DNA of 64,000 nucleotides, taken from the NCBI GenBank assembly GCA_965230795.1, contig OZ246020.1, positions 186,001 through 250,000 of the forward strand, in the 5' to 3' direction. Below are positions 7,994-16,252 of this stretch, piece by piece; the first letter of the stretch is position 1; each line of letters begins with the position of its first letter. This DNA is from PZPK01 sp965230795. GTDB lineage: Bacteria > Pseudomonadota > Gammaproteobacteria > Pseudomonadales > Oleiphilaceae. The translations under genes and the position numbers were made by a program. The notes below the pieces were generated by a model. That model ran no database searches. It was given only the letters and a program-made list of their open reading frames with translations, and had not been told where the DNA came from.

Positions 7994-9190
7994 ATGTCGT
8001 TGGAACAAAGCAACAAGGTTCAGACAAGCACCAAGCGATCCTTTTTTAACAATCCCCGAAATAGATCATTGATCTATCAGCTTCTGCTTTTGCTGGGGCT
8101 AGGCTATTTCTTTTACACCATAATTTCCAACACTCTCGCCAATATGGAAGCTCGCGGAATAAAAAGCGGATTCGACTTTTTATTCACGGCTTCGGGTTTT
8201 GACATATTGATGACACTAATTCCTTACGACGCGACCTCAACCTATGGTCGAACCTTTTTCGTCGGGCTTTTAAATACGATTCTAGTTTCGATCGTAGGCA
8301 TATTCTTCGCTACCGTACTGGGCTTCATCATGGGCGTCGCCTACTTTTCCAGAAACTGGTTGGTGAATCGTCTTTCCATTGTTTACGTGGAAACCTTCCG
8401 AAACATACCCTTACTGCTCCAAGTGTTCTTTTGGTACTTTGCTGTATTGGCAGCCCTGCCGAGCCCCAGAGAGAGTATGAACTTAGGGGATTCAATATTC
8501 CTGAATGTTCGAGGCTTGTTTGTCCCGGAGCTGATCGGCGAAGAAGGTTCAAATATTGTCTATGGCTCTTTCGTAGTGGCGATCATCGCTACCTGGTTTA
8601 TCAGGCGTTGGGCAAAGAAACGTCAGGATGAAACAGGACAACAATTCCCGACATTTTTGACCGGCTTGGGAATCATCATTGGTTTACCTTTGTTGATGTT
8701 ATTAGTCACCGGTATTCCGTTTCACTTTGAATATCCGGAACTGAAAGGATTCAGTTTTCGTGGCGGTATAACAGTCATTCCCGAATTAATGGCTTTGGCT
8801 GTCGCGTTAAGCGTTTACACAGGTACCTTTATCGCAGAGGCGGTTCGGGCAGGTGTTCAGTCGGTGCCACATGGTCAAACCGAAGCGGCTCGAAGTCTGG
8901 GCCTCAAGGAAAGCAGGATCATGAGCCTGATTATCGTGCCCCAGGCTATGCGCGTCATTGTTCCTTTGCTAAATAGCGAATATCAGAGCCTTGTTAAGAA
9001 CTCAACTCTGGCAACGGCGATTGGATATCCGGATCTTTTCACCGTATTTGTTGGGACTTCATTGAATCAAACCGGACAGGCGATAGAGATCGTTTTTATG
9101 ACGATGGCGGTTTATCTGGTTATCAATATGATCATATCTTTCCTGATGAATCGTTTTAATGCCAGCGTTGCCCTGGTTGAACGGAAATAG
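7994..9190 (+). CDS. aapQ: General L-amino-acid ABC transporter permease AapQ
   Basis: A 398-residue inner-membrane permease of the HisMQ type. It has a hydrophilic N-terminus, one early membrane segment (about residues 30-50), a periplasmic insertion, then the conserved permease core. The core includes NTILVSIVGIFFATVLGFIMG, split here as NTILVSIVGIF and FATVLGFIMG, and the EAA loop EAARSLGLKESRIMSLIIVPQAMR, whose key part is EAARSLGL. It pairs with AapM in the membrane. The gap to aapM is 9 bases. Second gene of the aap operon. Confidence 0.94.
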   Translation: MSLEQSNKVQTSTKRSFFNNPRNRSLIYQLLLLLGLGYFFYTIISNTLANMEARGIKSGFDFLFTASGFDILMTLIPYDATSTYGRTFFVGLLNTILVSIVGIFFATVLGFIMGVAYFSRNWLVNRLSIVYVETFRNIPLLLQVFFWYFAVLAALPSPRESMNLGDSIFLNVRGLFVPELIGEEGSNIVYGSFVVAIIATWFIRRWAKKRQDETGQQFPTFLTGLGIIIGLPLLMLLVTGIPFHFEYPELKGFSFRGGITVIPELMALAVALSVYTGTFIAEAVRAGVQSVPHGQTEAARSLGLKESRIMSLIIVPQAMRVIVPLLNSEYQSLVKNSTLATAIGYPDLFTVFVGTSLNQTGQAIEIVFMTMAVYLVINMIISFLMNRFNASVALVERK

Positions 9191-9199
9191 GAGACGGCC

Positions 9200-10300
9200 A
9201 TGAAAGAGTTCAAACCTTTGCCCAGTCAGCCAGCTCCTGTTCAAACAGCTGGACCCATAGCATGGATCAGGGGAAACCTTTTCCCCACGCCATTAAACTC
9301 ATTGGTGACAATAGTAATTATCGGATTCCTGGTAGCGGTTATTCCAGATCTATTCGCCTGGTTGTTCTGGGAGGCAGATTGGCAGGGTGAAACACAGGAT
9401 GCGTGTACCTCTGAGGGGGCCTGCTGGGTGTTTGTCTCGGCTTGGTCCCAGCAGTTCATATATGGAAGTTACCCCACCGAAGAATTGTGGCGTATCAATT
9501 TGTCTCTGGTACTACTAGGTGGTGTCATAGCGGCACCATATATGTTGCCAAAGGATTTAAAAAACAAGGTTGGCGTGCCGTTGTTTCTGCTGTTCCCCTT
9601 TATCTGCGCCGCGTTTCTGGATGGCCGTTTATTCGGGTTGGAGTTTGTAAGCACTGACTATTGGGGCGGATTTTCTCTCAACATATTTTTGGCAGCCGCC
9701 AGTATCATTATTGCTTTTCCTCTCAGTTTCCTTTGGGCCTTGGGTCGACGCTCCGATATGCCCTTCATCAAGAGTGTGTGTATCTTACTCATAGAATTCT
9801 TCCGTGGCGTCCCGGTTCTGGCCCTATTTTTTATGGGCTCCGTGATGTTGCCCCTGTTTTTTCCGGAAGGCACGAATGTGGATAAGTTACTTCGGGTCTG
9901 GATTGTACTGATCCTGTTTATGTCAGGTTATATGGCAGAGGTATTTCGCGGCGGCTTTCAGGCGATTCCTCAAGGGCAGTATGAAGCAGCGGATTCGCTT
10001 GGGTTAAGCTATTGGCAGAAAACCTTACTCATTATTCTGCCACAGGTTATCAAAGTATCGATGCCCAATATCCTGGCGACCTTCATTATGCTGTTCAAAA
10101 ATACCACTTTCCTGTTGATCATTGGGATTTTTGAGATCCTGAGTACAACCCAAACAGCACTGGTTAATTCAAACTGGCTTGAAGGGCATGCTGCAGAGGG
10201 TTATCTGTTCGTGGCGATTGTGTTCTGGGTATGCTGTTTTGGTATGTCACTCATCAGTGCGAACATTGAACGTAAGCTGGATACCAGCCATAAATCCTAA
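9200..10300 (+). CDS. aapM: General L-amino-acid ABC transporter permease AapM
   Basis: A 366-residue permease, partner of AapQ. It carries the long AapM-type N-terminal extension with a Cys pair (DACTSEGACW, about residues 69-78) and several extra hydrophobic segments. The HisM-like core follows, with FRGVPVLALFF and the EAA loop EAADSLGLSYWQKTLLIILP (key part EAADSLGL). AGGAGA precedes the ATG. It is followed after 11 bases by aapP. Confidence 0.94.
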   Translation: MKEFKPLPSQPAPVQTAGPIAWIRGNLFPTPLNSLVTIVIIGFLVAVIPDLFAWLFWEADWQGETQDACTSEGACWVFVSAWSQQFIYGSYPTEELWRINLSLVLLGGVIAAPYMLPKDLKNKVGVPLFLLFPFICAAFLDGRLFGLEFVSTDYWGGFSLNIFLAAASIIIAFPLSFLWALGRRSDMPFIKSVCILLIEFFRGVPVLALFFMGSVMLPLFFPEGTNVDKLLRVWIVLILFMSGYMAEVFRGGFQAIPQGQYEAADSLGLSYWQKTLLIILPQVIKVSMPNILATFIMLFKNTTFLLIIGIFEILSTTQTALVNSNWLEGHAAEGYLFVAIVFWVCCFGMSLISANIERKLDTSHKS

Positions 10301-10311
10301 CCTGGAGGAGA

Positions 10312-11088
10312 ATGCGCGTGTCAAACGAACAAGTATCTACCGCTACATCAGAGCAAGATGTCATTGTTATCAAGGATTTGAACAAGTGGTATGGTAATTT
10401 CCACGTACTGAAGGATATTAATCTGACAGTTAAGCGCGGCGAGCGTATTGTCGTTTGTGGACCCTCGGGATCCGGCAAATCAACGATGATCCGTTGTATC
10501 AATCGTCTCGAGGAGTTTCAGCGAGGTTCGCTAATTGTTAACGGTGTTGAGATGATCGAGGACGTCAAAAACATCGAAGCGATTCGTCGGGAAGTAGGGA
10601 TGGTATTTCAGCATTTTAATCTGTTTCCTCATCTGACGATTATGGAAAACCTGACGCTCGGGCCCATTTGGGTTCAGAAGAAGCCAAAGGATGAAGCGGA
10701 AGCAACGGCAATGAAATACCTAGAACGGGTTAAGATCCCGGATCAGGCCTTTAAATTTCCTGGTCAGTTGTCAGGTGGTCAGCAACAACGGGTAGCGATT
10801 GCCAGGTCATTGTGTATGGCGCCGCAGATCATGTTGTTTGACGAGCCAACTTCAGCGCTGGACCCGGAGATGATAAAAGAAGTTCTCGATGTCATGGTTG
10901 AGCTGGCAGAAGAGGGCATGACGATGTTGTGTGTAACACATGAGATGGGATTCGCTAAGAAAGTGGCTGACCGAGTCATTTTTATGGATGGTGGTGAGAT
11001 TGTTGAGCAGAATACACCCCATGAGTTTTTCGACAATCCGGAGACAGATCGTCTGCAACTGTTCCTCAGTCAAATACTCCAGCATTAA
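10312..11088 (+). CDS. aapP: General L-amino-acid ABC transporter ATP-binding protein
   Basis: A 258-residue ABC ATPase that drives AapQM. Walker A is GPSGSGKST, the signature is LSGGQQQRVA, Walker B is MLFDEPTSALD, and the switch His is in CVTHEMGF. A strong GGAGGAG at 10304-10310 sits almost on ATG 10312. GTG at 10318, 7 bases from it, would give better spacing and a protein shorter by two residues. A terminator follows 26 bases after the stop, ending the four-gene operon. Confidence 0.95.
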   Translation: MRVSNEQVSTATSEQDVIVIKDLNKWYGNFHVLKDINLTVKRGERIVVCGPSGSGKSTMIRCINRLEEFQRGSLIVNGVEMIEDVKNIEAIRREVGMVFQHFNLFPHLTIMENLTLGPIWVQKKPKDEAEATAMKYLERVKIPDQAFKFPGQLSGGQQQRVAIARSLCMAPQIMLFDEPTSALDPEMIKEVLDVMVELAEEGMTMLCVTHEMGFAKKVADRVIFMDGGEIVEQNTPHEFFDNPETDRLQLFLSQILQH

Positions 11089-11114
11089 TTTACTGGTTTT
11101 AACCGCCAAAAACA

Positions 11115-11156
11115 CAAAAAAGCCCGGGGTTGGCCATCGCCCCGGGCTTTTTTTAT
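11115..11156. terminator. Bidirectional terminator between aapP and the small membrane-protein gene
   Basis: Stem AAAAAAGCCCGGGG / CCCCGGGCTTTTTT with a loop of about 11 bases (TTGGCCATCG region), followed by T-rich sequence. The flanking A and T runs let it serve both the aap operon and the convergent minus-strand small gene. Confidence 0.92.
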
Positions 11157-11169
11157 CTCGAAATATGGT

Positions 11170-11337
11170 CTACGCGTTTAGCGCTTCGCTGGTAGTACCG
11201 TCCGATGAATCTGCCAAATCCTTTTGTTTTTGCATCTCACGGATGCGGTAATCAAAGAACTGTCCAATGCTGTAGGTCAGGCCAAACAAAACGGCCAGGG
11301 CCGCTACCAAAAACGCCACATGTACGTCTAAAATCAT
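11170..11337 (-). CDS. Small single-span membrane protein, 55 residues
   Basis: An ORF too short for most gene callers. It starts MILDVHVAFLVAALAVLFGL, giving one transmembrane segment (about residues 7-25), followed by TYSIGQFFDYRIREMQKQKD, which looks amphipathic and charged, and an acidic Ser-rich tail. AAAGG lies 11 bases before the ATG, and a TTGTGA/CATAAA promoter-like pair lies about 100 bases upstream on the same strand. The shared terminator directly downstream supports a real transcript. I recognise no family. Confidence 0.6.
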   Translation of the reverse strand: MILDVHVAFLVAALAVLFGLTYSIGQFFDYRIREMQKQKDLADSSDGTTSEALNA

Positions 11338-11483
11338 GATTTATTTGCCTTTAAAACGACTGTTTGAAAATTTTCGGGAAGGATACACAGAGCGAGGCGG
11401 AAGATCAATTTATGATCAAAAGTAATTTGTCACAATTTGTTATAACCGTGACGCATAAAGCATTCGACTATGTTTAAACCGCA

Positions 11484-12116
11484 TCAACTGGCCTGGTTTG
11501 CTTTCAGGAGCTCTTCAGATGTATTGATGTTTTGGAAGGGATCGGGGTTTTGGTCATATTCAATCCAAAGAGGATTCAGAGACTCTATCCACGGAAAAAC
11601 ACGGTTGTTGCCGGCATTCAGATAACGAAGCAGGTTAGATTCCAATGAGGTTGCCAGGCAACAATGTAAAGGGTGTTGGCGGCCTCCAGACTCAGCGGCG
11701 ATGCATAGAGGTAGGTTGGTAGAAGAGGCATTCCGAAACAGAAAGTCCAGCATTACTGATGCATAGTCTTTCGGAATAAAGGGTGTATCGCAGGGGCTGA
11801 GCACCAAATAATCAGCGCTGGATGCAGACATCAAACTGAGAATGCCCTCAAGGGGGCCCTGAAAACTCTGATTCCGATCTTGGCAAATATAGCGACTGTA
11901 GTGCTTGTACTGATCAATATTACGATTGCAATTGATCCATACATGTTCAATTTGATCACTTGTTAGCGCGTTGAGAATCCAAGTGATCATCGGCTGGTCG
12001 CGAACTATCTGGAAGGCTTTCTCCTTGCCATCCATACGACTGGATAGTCCCCCGGCGAGTACGCCAGCGTCAATACGAAGGGTAGAGGCAAGAGATTTCA
12101 ATCTTCTGACGCGCAA
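11484..12116 (-). CDS. mobA: Molybdenum cofactor guanylyltransferase MobA
   Basis: Transfers GMP from GTP to molybdopterin to form the Mo-bis-MGD cofactor. The nucleotide-binding signature AGVLAGGLSSRMDGKEKAF is near the N-terminus, and the Mg site is in LVLSPCDTPFIP. At 210 residues it has family length. No ATG precedes the conserved motif. Candidate starts are TTG at 12116, on the edge of the trxA terminator, and TTG at 12101. It lies downstream of trxA where Pseudomonas has rho. Confidence 0.88.
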   Translation of the reverse strand: MRVRRLKSLASTLRIDAGVLAGGLSSRMDGKEKAFQIVRDQPMITWILNALTSDQIEHVWINCNRNIDQYKHYSRYICQDRNQSFQGPLEGILSLMSASSADYLVLSPCDTPFIPKDYASVMLDFLFRNASSTNLPLCIAAESGGRQHPLHCCLATSLESNLLRYLNAGNNRVFPWIESLNPLWIEYDQNPDPFQNINTSEELLKANQAS

Positions 12117-12119
12117 TAA

Positions 12120-12147
12120 AAAAGCGCCCTATTTATAGGGCGCTTTT
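12120..12147 (-). terminator. Rho-independent terminator of trxA
   Basis: Read on the minus strand, an 11-bp stem AAAAGCGCCCT / AGGGCGCTTTT is followed by TTATTGCGC, 16 bases after the trxA stop. It abuts the candidate mobA start, so mobA expression must come from read-through or a promoter overlapping the stem. Confidence 0.85.
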
Positions 12148-12163
12148 GATAAATGCTGACGCT

Positions 12164-12490
12164 TTAAAGGTTGCTATCGACGAAAGCAGTAAGCTGGGAT
12201 TTTGATAAAGCACCTACCTTGGTTGCATCCACATTGCCATTTTTGAACAGCATCAGAGTAGGGATACCGCGTATGTTAAACTTGGGTGGAGTTTGGTCGT
12301 TCTCGTCAATGTTGAGTTTACAGATTTTGATCTTGCCCGCGTAATCATCAGCGATTTCCTCGAGCACAGGCGCAATCATTTTGCAGGGACCACACCATTC
12401 CGCCCAGTAATCAACCAGAACAGGAATGTCAGAGTTAAGGACTTCTTGCTCAAAAGAAGCGTCTGTTACATTGATAATGCTATCGCTCAT
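12164..12490 (-). CDS. trxA: Thioredoxin 1
   Basis: A 108-residue cytoplasmic disulfide reductant. The active site WCGPC is at residues 32-36 (Cys33, Cys36), preceded by VLVDYWAE. The conserved cis-Pro loop RGIPTLMLFKNG is present. The length is typical of thioredoxin 1. It is divergent from ppx across 123 bases, the same arrangement as in Pseudomonas, but rho is not found downstream. Confidence 0.96.
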   Translation of the reverse strand: MSDSIINVTDASFEQEVLNSDIPVLVDYWAEWCGPCKMIAPVLEEIADDYAGKIKICKLNIDENDQTPPKFNIRGIPTLMLFKNGNVDATKVGALSKSQLTAFVDSNL

Positions 12491-12613
12491 GATACTAATT
12501 CCAAAAAGAGTGTAACTGTTGTGGGACGTGACCGGGTATCCTAATCACGACCAATGACCTAGAATGATCTCGATAACGAGTAATATATAGTCTTAGCAGA
12601 GGATTTCAAGGAC

Positions 12614-14134
12614 GTGTTATCGCCCCCCATTTCAGCTGAAGAACAAGAATCCCCCCCACACCATATCGCAGCGATCGATCTGGGCTCAAACAGCTTTCAT
12701 ATGGTAGTTGCCAGAATCGATCATGGTGAAGTACGTATCCTTGATCGACTCGGTGAAAAAGTGCAGCTAGGCGCCGGATTGACCAGTGAAGGAAATTTGG
12801 ACGACGACTCACTGACAAGGGCAATGGAATGTTTAAGCCGATTCCATCAACGTATCCGTGAGTTGGACAGTTCGTCTGTTCAGATAGTCGGCACCAATGC
12901 CCTGCGGGTCGCAAAAAACCGCAAAACATTTTTGCGAGAGGCCCAAAGAGTAATGGGATTTCCTATCGAAATCATATCCGGCAGGGAAGAAGCGCGTCTG
13001 ATATATCTTGGGGTTGCGCATACTTTGTCCGACGATGAGGGTAATCGCCTGGTTATCGATATCGGTGGTGGAAGCACGGAACTGATTATCGGAGAGCGCT
13101 TTGAAACCAAGGCGCTGGAAAGCATGCACATGGGTTGTGTGTCCTTTCGAGACAAGTATTTTTCCAGCGGCAAGATGACAGCCTCCGGCTTTGACAAGGC
13201 GATTACTCAGGCATCACGGGAACTGTTCAATATCAAGCACCAGTATACGAGCTTGGGCTGGGAGAGTTGCGTGGGCTCTTCGGGATCGATCAAGTCAGTG
13301 TTTCAGGCCTTGGCCTTCCTCGATATCGCGCATGAAGAAATTACTTTGGGATCTTTGAAGCAGTTGAAAAAATCTCTGATTGAGCTCGGGGATGTTCATC
13401 AGCTTGCCAAGCTCGGGGTGAAAAAAGAGCGAGCGTCGATTTTTCCGGGTGGATTCGCCATTCTTTATGCCTGTTTCGACGTTTTTAATATCAAAAGCAT
13501 GCTGTATACCAGCGGGGCACTTCGGGAGGGCCTGCTCTACGATATTATCGGTCGTATTCGTCATGAAGATGTCCGCGAACGGACCATCAATTCCATGCAA
13601 TTGCGCTATGGAGTCGATACGCAACAATCCGAATACGTTGAACAGACGGTCATGCATGCTTATCAGCAAGTCGCTAAAAAATGGCAATTGTGCCATTTGG
13701 ACTATGAGTTGTTGTTACGTTGGGCGAGCAGGGTCTATGAGATAGGTCTCGCCATTTCCCATACCCAGTACCACAAGCATGGCGCATATCTTATTAAGCA
13801 TTCAGATCTTCCGGGCTTCACCAGGCTATATCAGCTCTATCTTTCTTTAATAGTAAGGACTCACAGACGTAAATTTTCGGAAGAACTTTTTTGCGAATTG
13901 AGTGACCAGGAATTCCAGTTCCTGCCAAAGTTGTGTGTTTTGTTCAGACTGGCGGTTATCCTCACCGCCGCGCGCAACTCAAGCGAGACAGAATTCAAGC
14001 TAAAAGCCAAGGGGAATGTTCTCTGTCTCAACATGGGCGAGGGTTGGTTGGAGTCCAGACCCCTAACCCTTGCCAATCTGGAGGCGGAGCAGGACTACCT
14101 GAAGAAACAGGGCTTTGAGCTCCGCTTGAAATGA
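12614..14134 (+). CDS. ppx: Exopolyphosphatase
   Basis: A 506-residue Ppx/GppA-type ATPase-fold enzyme that releases phosphate from polyphosphate ends. Phosphate 1 motif: AIDLGSNSFHMVVARI. Phosphate 2 motif: VIDIGGGSTELIIG. Conserved EEARLIYLGV and GSSGSIKS are also present. The C-terminal half is the HD-like helical domain of long Ppx proteins. The start is GTG 12614, with AAGGA just before it. phoB/phoR elsewhere in the window could link it to phosphate supply, though no Pho box is evident here. Confidence 0.93.
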   Translation: MLSPPISAEEQESPPHHIAAIDLGSNSFHMVVARIDHGEVRILDRLGEKVQLGAGLTSEGNLDDDSLTRAMECLSRFHQRIRELDSSSVQIVGTNALRVAKNRKTFLREAQRVMGFPIEIISGREEARLIYLGVAHTLSDDEGNRLVIDIGGGSTELIIGERFETKALESMHMGCVSFRDKYFSSGKMTASGFDKAITQASRELFNIKHQYTSLGWESCVGSSGSIKSVFQALAFLDIAHEEITLGSLKQLKKSLIELGDVHQLAKLGVKKERASIFPGGFAILYACFDVFNIKSMLYTSGALREGLLYDIIGRIRHEDVRERTINSMQLRYGVDTQQSEYVEQTVMHAYQQVAKKWQLCHLDYELLLRWASRVYEIGLAISHTQYHKHGAYLIKHSDLPGFTRLYQLYLSLIVRTHRRKFSEELFCELSDQEFQFLPKLCVLFRLAVILTAARNSSETEFKLKAKGNVLCLNMGEGWLESRPLTLANLEAEQDYLKKQGFELRLK

Positions 14135-14245
14135 TTGATTAGATATTGAATAGAAATCCCGCAAGCGTTCTGTGCGAGTCGGCGTTTATCTGCTAGTCTT
14201 TTGCGCCCATTAATTTCGAGACACTGGAAACCACAAGTATCCGCG

Positions 14246-15298
14246 ATGATAGTGCTAGGTATTGAAACATCCTGCGATGAAACGGGCGTTGCCATATATG
14301 ATGGATCCAAAGGATTACTCGCTCACCAGTTATATTCCCAGATAGCGCTGCATGTGGATTATGGCGGTGTTGTTCCTGAACTGGCGTCACGTGATCATAT
14401 TCGCAAGACCCTCCCTTTGATAGAACAAGTGCTGTCTGAAGCCGGCTTGGTAAAAAAGGACATCAATGCCATAGCTTACACAGCAGGACCAGGACTAGTG
14501 GGAGCCTTGTTGGTCGGGGCAACGATCGGCCAGTCGCTGGCACTGTCACTCAATATACCTGCTATTGCTGTTCACCACATGGAAGGTCACTTGCTGGCAC
14601 CCATGCTTGAATCTGAACCACCGGAATTTCCGTTTCTGGGATTACTGGTATCTGGAGGGCATACACAGTTAGTGGCGGTCAAGGCGATTGGTGAGTATGA
14701 AATTCTGGGTGAATCCATTGACGATGCGGCGGGAGAAGCTTTTGACAAGGCAGCGAAAATGCTCGGCCTGGATTACCCGGGCGGACCCAGAATAGCGGCT
14801 TTGGCGCAGCAATCCCGTCTTTCGGGCGAATCGAGTGATCTGCACTTTCCCAGACCGATGACAGATCGGCCTGGGCTCGATTTCAGTTTCAGTGGCTTAA
14901 AAACCTACACGCTCAATACGACTCAATCGCTGTCTGATGAGGGAGGCTTGAGTGAACGCCATCGCGCGGAAATTGCGATGGCCTTTGAGGATGCCGTTGC
15001 GGATACCTTGCGGATCAAATGTCAGCGAGGGCTTAAACAAACGGGTTACCGAACCTTGGTAATTGCCGGGGGAGTCAGTGCAAATCAGCATTTACGCACT
15101 CAACTGGAAGCGATGGTCGAAAAACTGGGGGCGCGAGTGTTTTATGCCAGGCAGGAATTCTGTACGGATAACGGGGCTATGATTGCATTCGCCGGATTTC
15201 AGAGGCTAAGCGCTGGGCAGCAAAACACCGGAGAGATTAGGGTTCGCCCCCGTTGGCCAATGGATGAATTGCCTCCCTTGTCTGGTCAGTCTGGGTAA
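14246..15298 (+). CDS. tsaD: tRNA threonylcarbamoyladenosine synthesis protein TsaD
   Basis: A 350-residue ASKHA-fold enzyme that, with TsaB and TsaE, transfers threonylcarbamoyl to A37 of ANN-decoding tRNAs. The N-terminus is IVLGIETSCDETGVAIYD. The metal-binding HxxxH lies in HHMEGHLLAP. LVSGGHTQLV and VIAGGVSANQHLR are present. I start at ATG 14246, as family members start directly before VLGIETS; an upstream ATG adds 15 unrelated residues. folB follows 13 bases later, without the plsY gene found between them in Pseudomonas. Confidence 0.95.
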   Translation: MIVLGIETSCDETGVAIYDGSKGLLAHQLYSQIALHVDYGGVVPELASRDHIRKTLPLIEQVLSEAGLVKKDINAIAYTAGPGLVGALLVGATIGQSLALSLNIPAIAVHHMEGHLLAPMLESEPPEFPFLGLLVSGGHTQLVAVKAIGEYEILGESIDDAAGEAFDKAAKMLGLDYPGGPRIAALAQQSRLSGESSDLHFPRPMTDRPGLDFSFSGLKTYTLNTTQSLSDEGGLSERHRAEIAMAFEDAVADTLRIKCQRGLKQTGYRTLVIAGGVSANQHLRTQLEAMVEKLGARVFYARQEFCTDNGAMIAFAGFQRLSAGQQNTGEIRVRPRWPMDELPPLSGQSG

Positions 15299-15311
15299 TT
15301 CGAGAGTGCAC

Positions 15312-15698
15312 ATGCGAACAGAAACCGTCTTTGTAAAGCAGTTGGAACTGGCAGCATCCATTGGCGTTTTTGACTGGGAGAAAAAAGTCCGCCAGAACCT
15401 GGTATTTGATCTGGACCTGGAAATTGATTTTTCACTGGCCGCAGAGACCGATACCCTGGGGTACACCGTAAACTATGCTGATGTCTGTGATGAAATCCGT
15501 TTGATCGTTGAAGCCAAGCATTACGACCTGCTTGAAGCCCTGGCACTGGATATCGAAACAATGTTACTGGACAAATTTGCTGTTCTTGGATTTTGTTTAC
15601 AAATATCCAAACCAGGGGCAGTGAAAGAAGCCCAAGCAGTGGGAATTCGTATTACCCGTTCAAGCAATACTCGCAACACACCGACAAGCCAAGTTTAA
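15312..15698 (+). CDS. folB: Dihydroneopterin aldolase
   Basis: A 128-residue folate-pathway enzyme that cleaves dihydroneopterin to 6-hydroxymethyl-dihydropterin and glycolaldehyde. It begins MRTETVFVKQLELAASIGVF. It has the family pattern GVFDWEKKVRQNLVFDLDL (E near residue 21), the YADVCDEI substrate-pocket segment, and ISKPGAV near the end, where the conserved catalytic Lys lies. The stop overlaps the folK start as TAATG, so the two are translationally coupled and act in consecutive steps. Confidence 0.93.
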   Translation: MRTETVFVKQLELAASIGVFDWEKKVRQNLVFDLDLEIDFSLAAETDTLGYTVNYADVCDEIRLIVEAKHYDLLEALALDIETMLLDKFAVLGFCLQISKPGAVKEAQAVGIRITRSSNTRNTPTSQV

Positions 15699-16225
15699 TG
15701 CACTCTCAATCATTGAATCAGGTATATCTCAGCCTCGGCAGCAACATCGATCGTGAACGCAATATAGGTTCTGCTCTCGACTGCTTGGAACACGCATTCG
15801 GCGAGATCTCTGTATCCAGGGTCTATGAGAGTGAAGCTGTTGGCTTTAAAGGGGAAGCATTCTTCAACCTTGTCGTTGGTATCCGTTGTCAGCTTGACTT
15901 GGAATCGCTCTCCAAAACACTGAAGCGAATAGAGGATCAACACGGCAGGGACCGAAGCGGTGCGAAGTTCGGTTCGAGAACTCTGGATATCGATATTGTC
16001 TGTTTCAACAGACTGGTTGGTTTCCATCAGGGAATTGAATTACCCCGACCAGAGCTCTATTACAATGCTTTTGTTTTGCTTCCGATGGCAGATCTGATTC
16101 CAGCAGAAATTGATCCCATCTATGGCGAGGACTACCGCACATTGGCAGAAAAGCTTGAAACCAAACAGGTTCTCTGGCCTATCGACTTTCTCTGGAAGAA
16201 CCGTAGGATCTCCTACTCCGAATGA
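15698..16225 (+). CDS. folK: HPPK, 6-hydroxymethyl-dihydropterin pyrophosphokinase (copy next to folB)
   Basis: A 175-residue HPPK that transfers pyrophosphate from ATP to 6-hydroxymethyl-dihydropterin. Motifs: YLSLGSNIDRERNI, YESEAVGF, and the catalytic KFGSRTLDIDIVCFNR, where the usual RWGPRTLDIDIL has Lys-Phe at its start. ATG 15698 overlaps the folB stop. A second HPPK gene lies at 19690-20163. The two are clearly diverged, not a recent duplication. Confidence 0.9.
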   Translation: MHSQSLNQVYLSLGSNIDRERNIGSALDCLEHAFGEISVSRVYESEAVGFKGEAFFNLVVGIRCQLDLESLSKTLKRIEDQHGRDRSGAKFGSRTLDIDIVCFNRLVGFHQGIELPRPELYYNAFVLLPMADLIPAEIDPIYGEDYRTLAEKLETKQVLWPIDFLWKNRRISYSE

Positions 16226-16252
16226 CCTCGACGACTGACCGGTGAATGCCAA

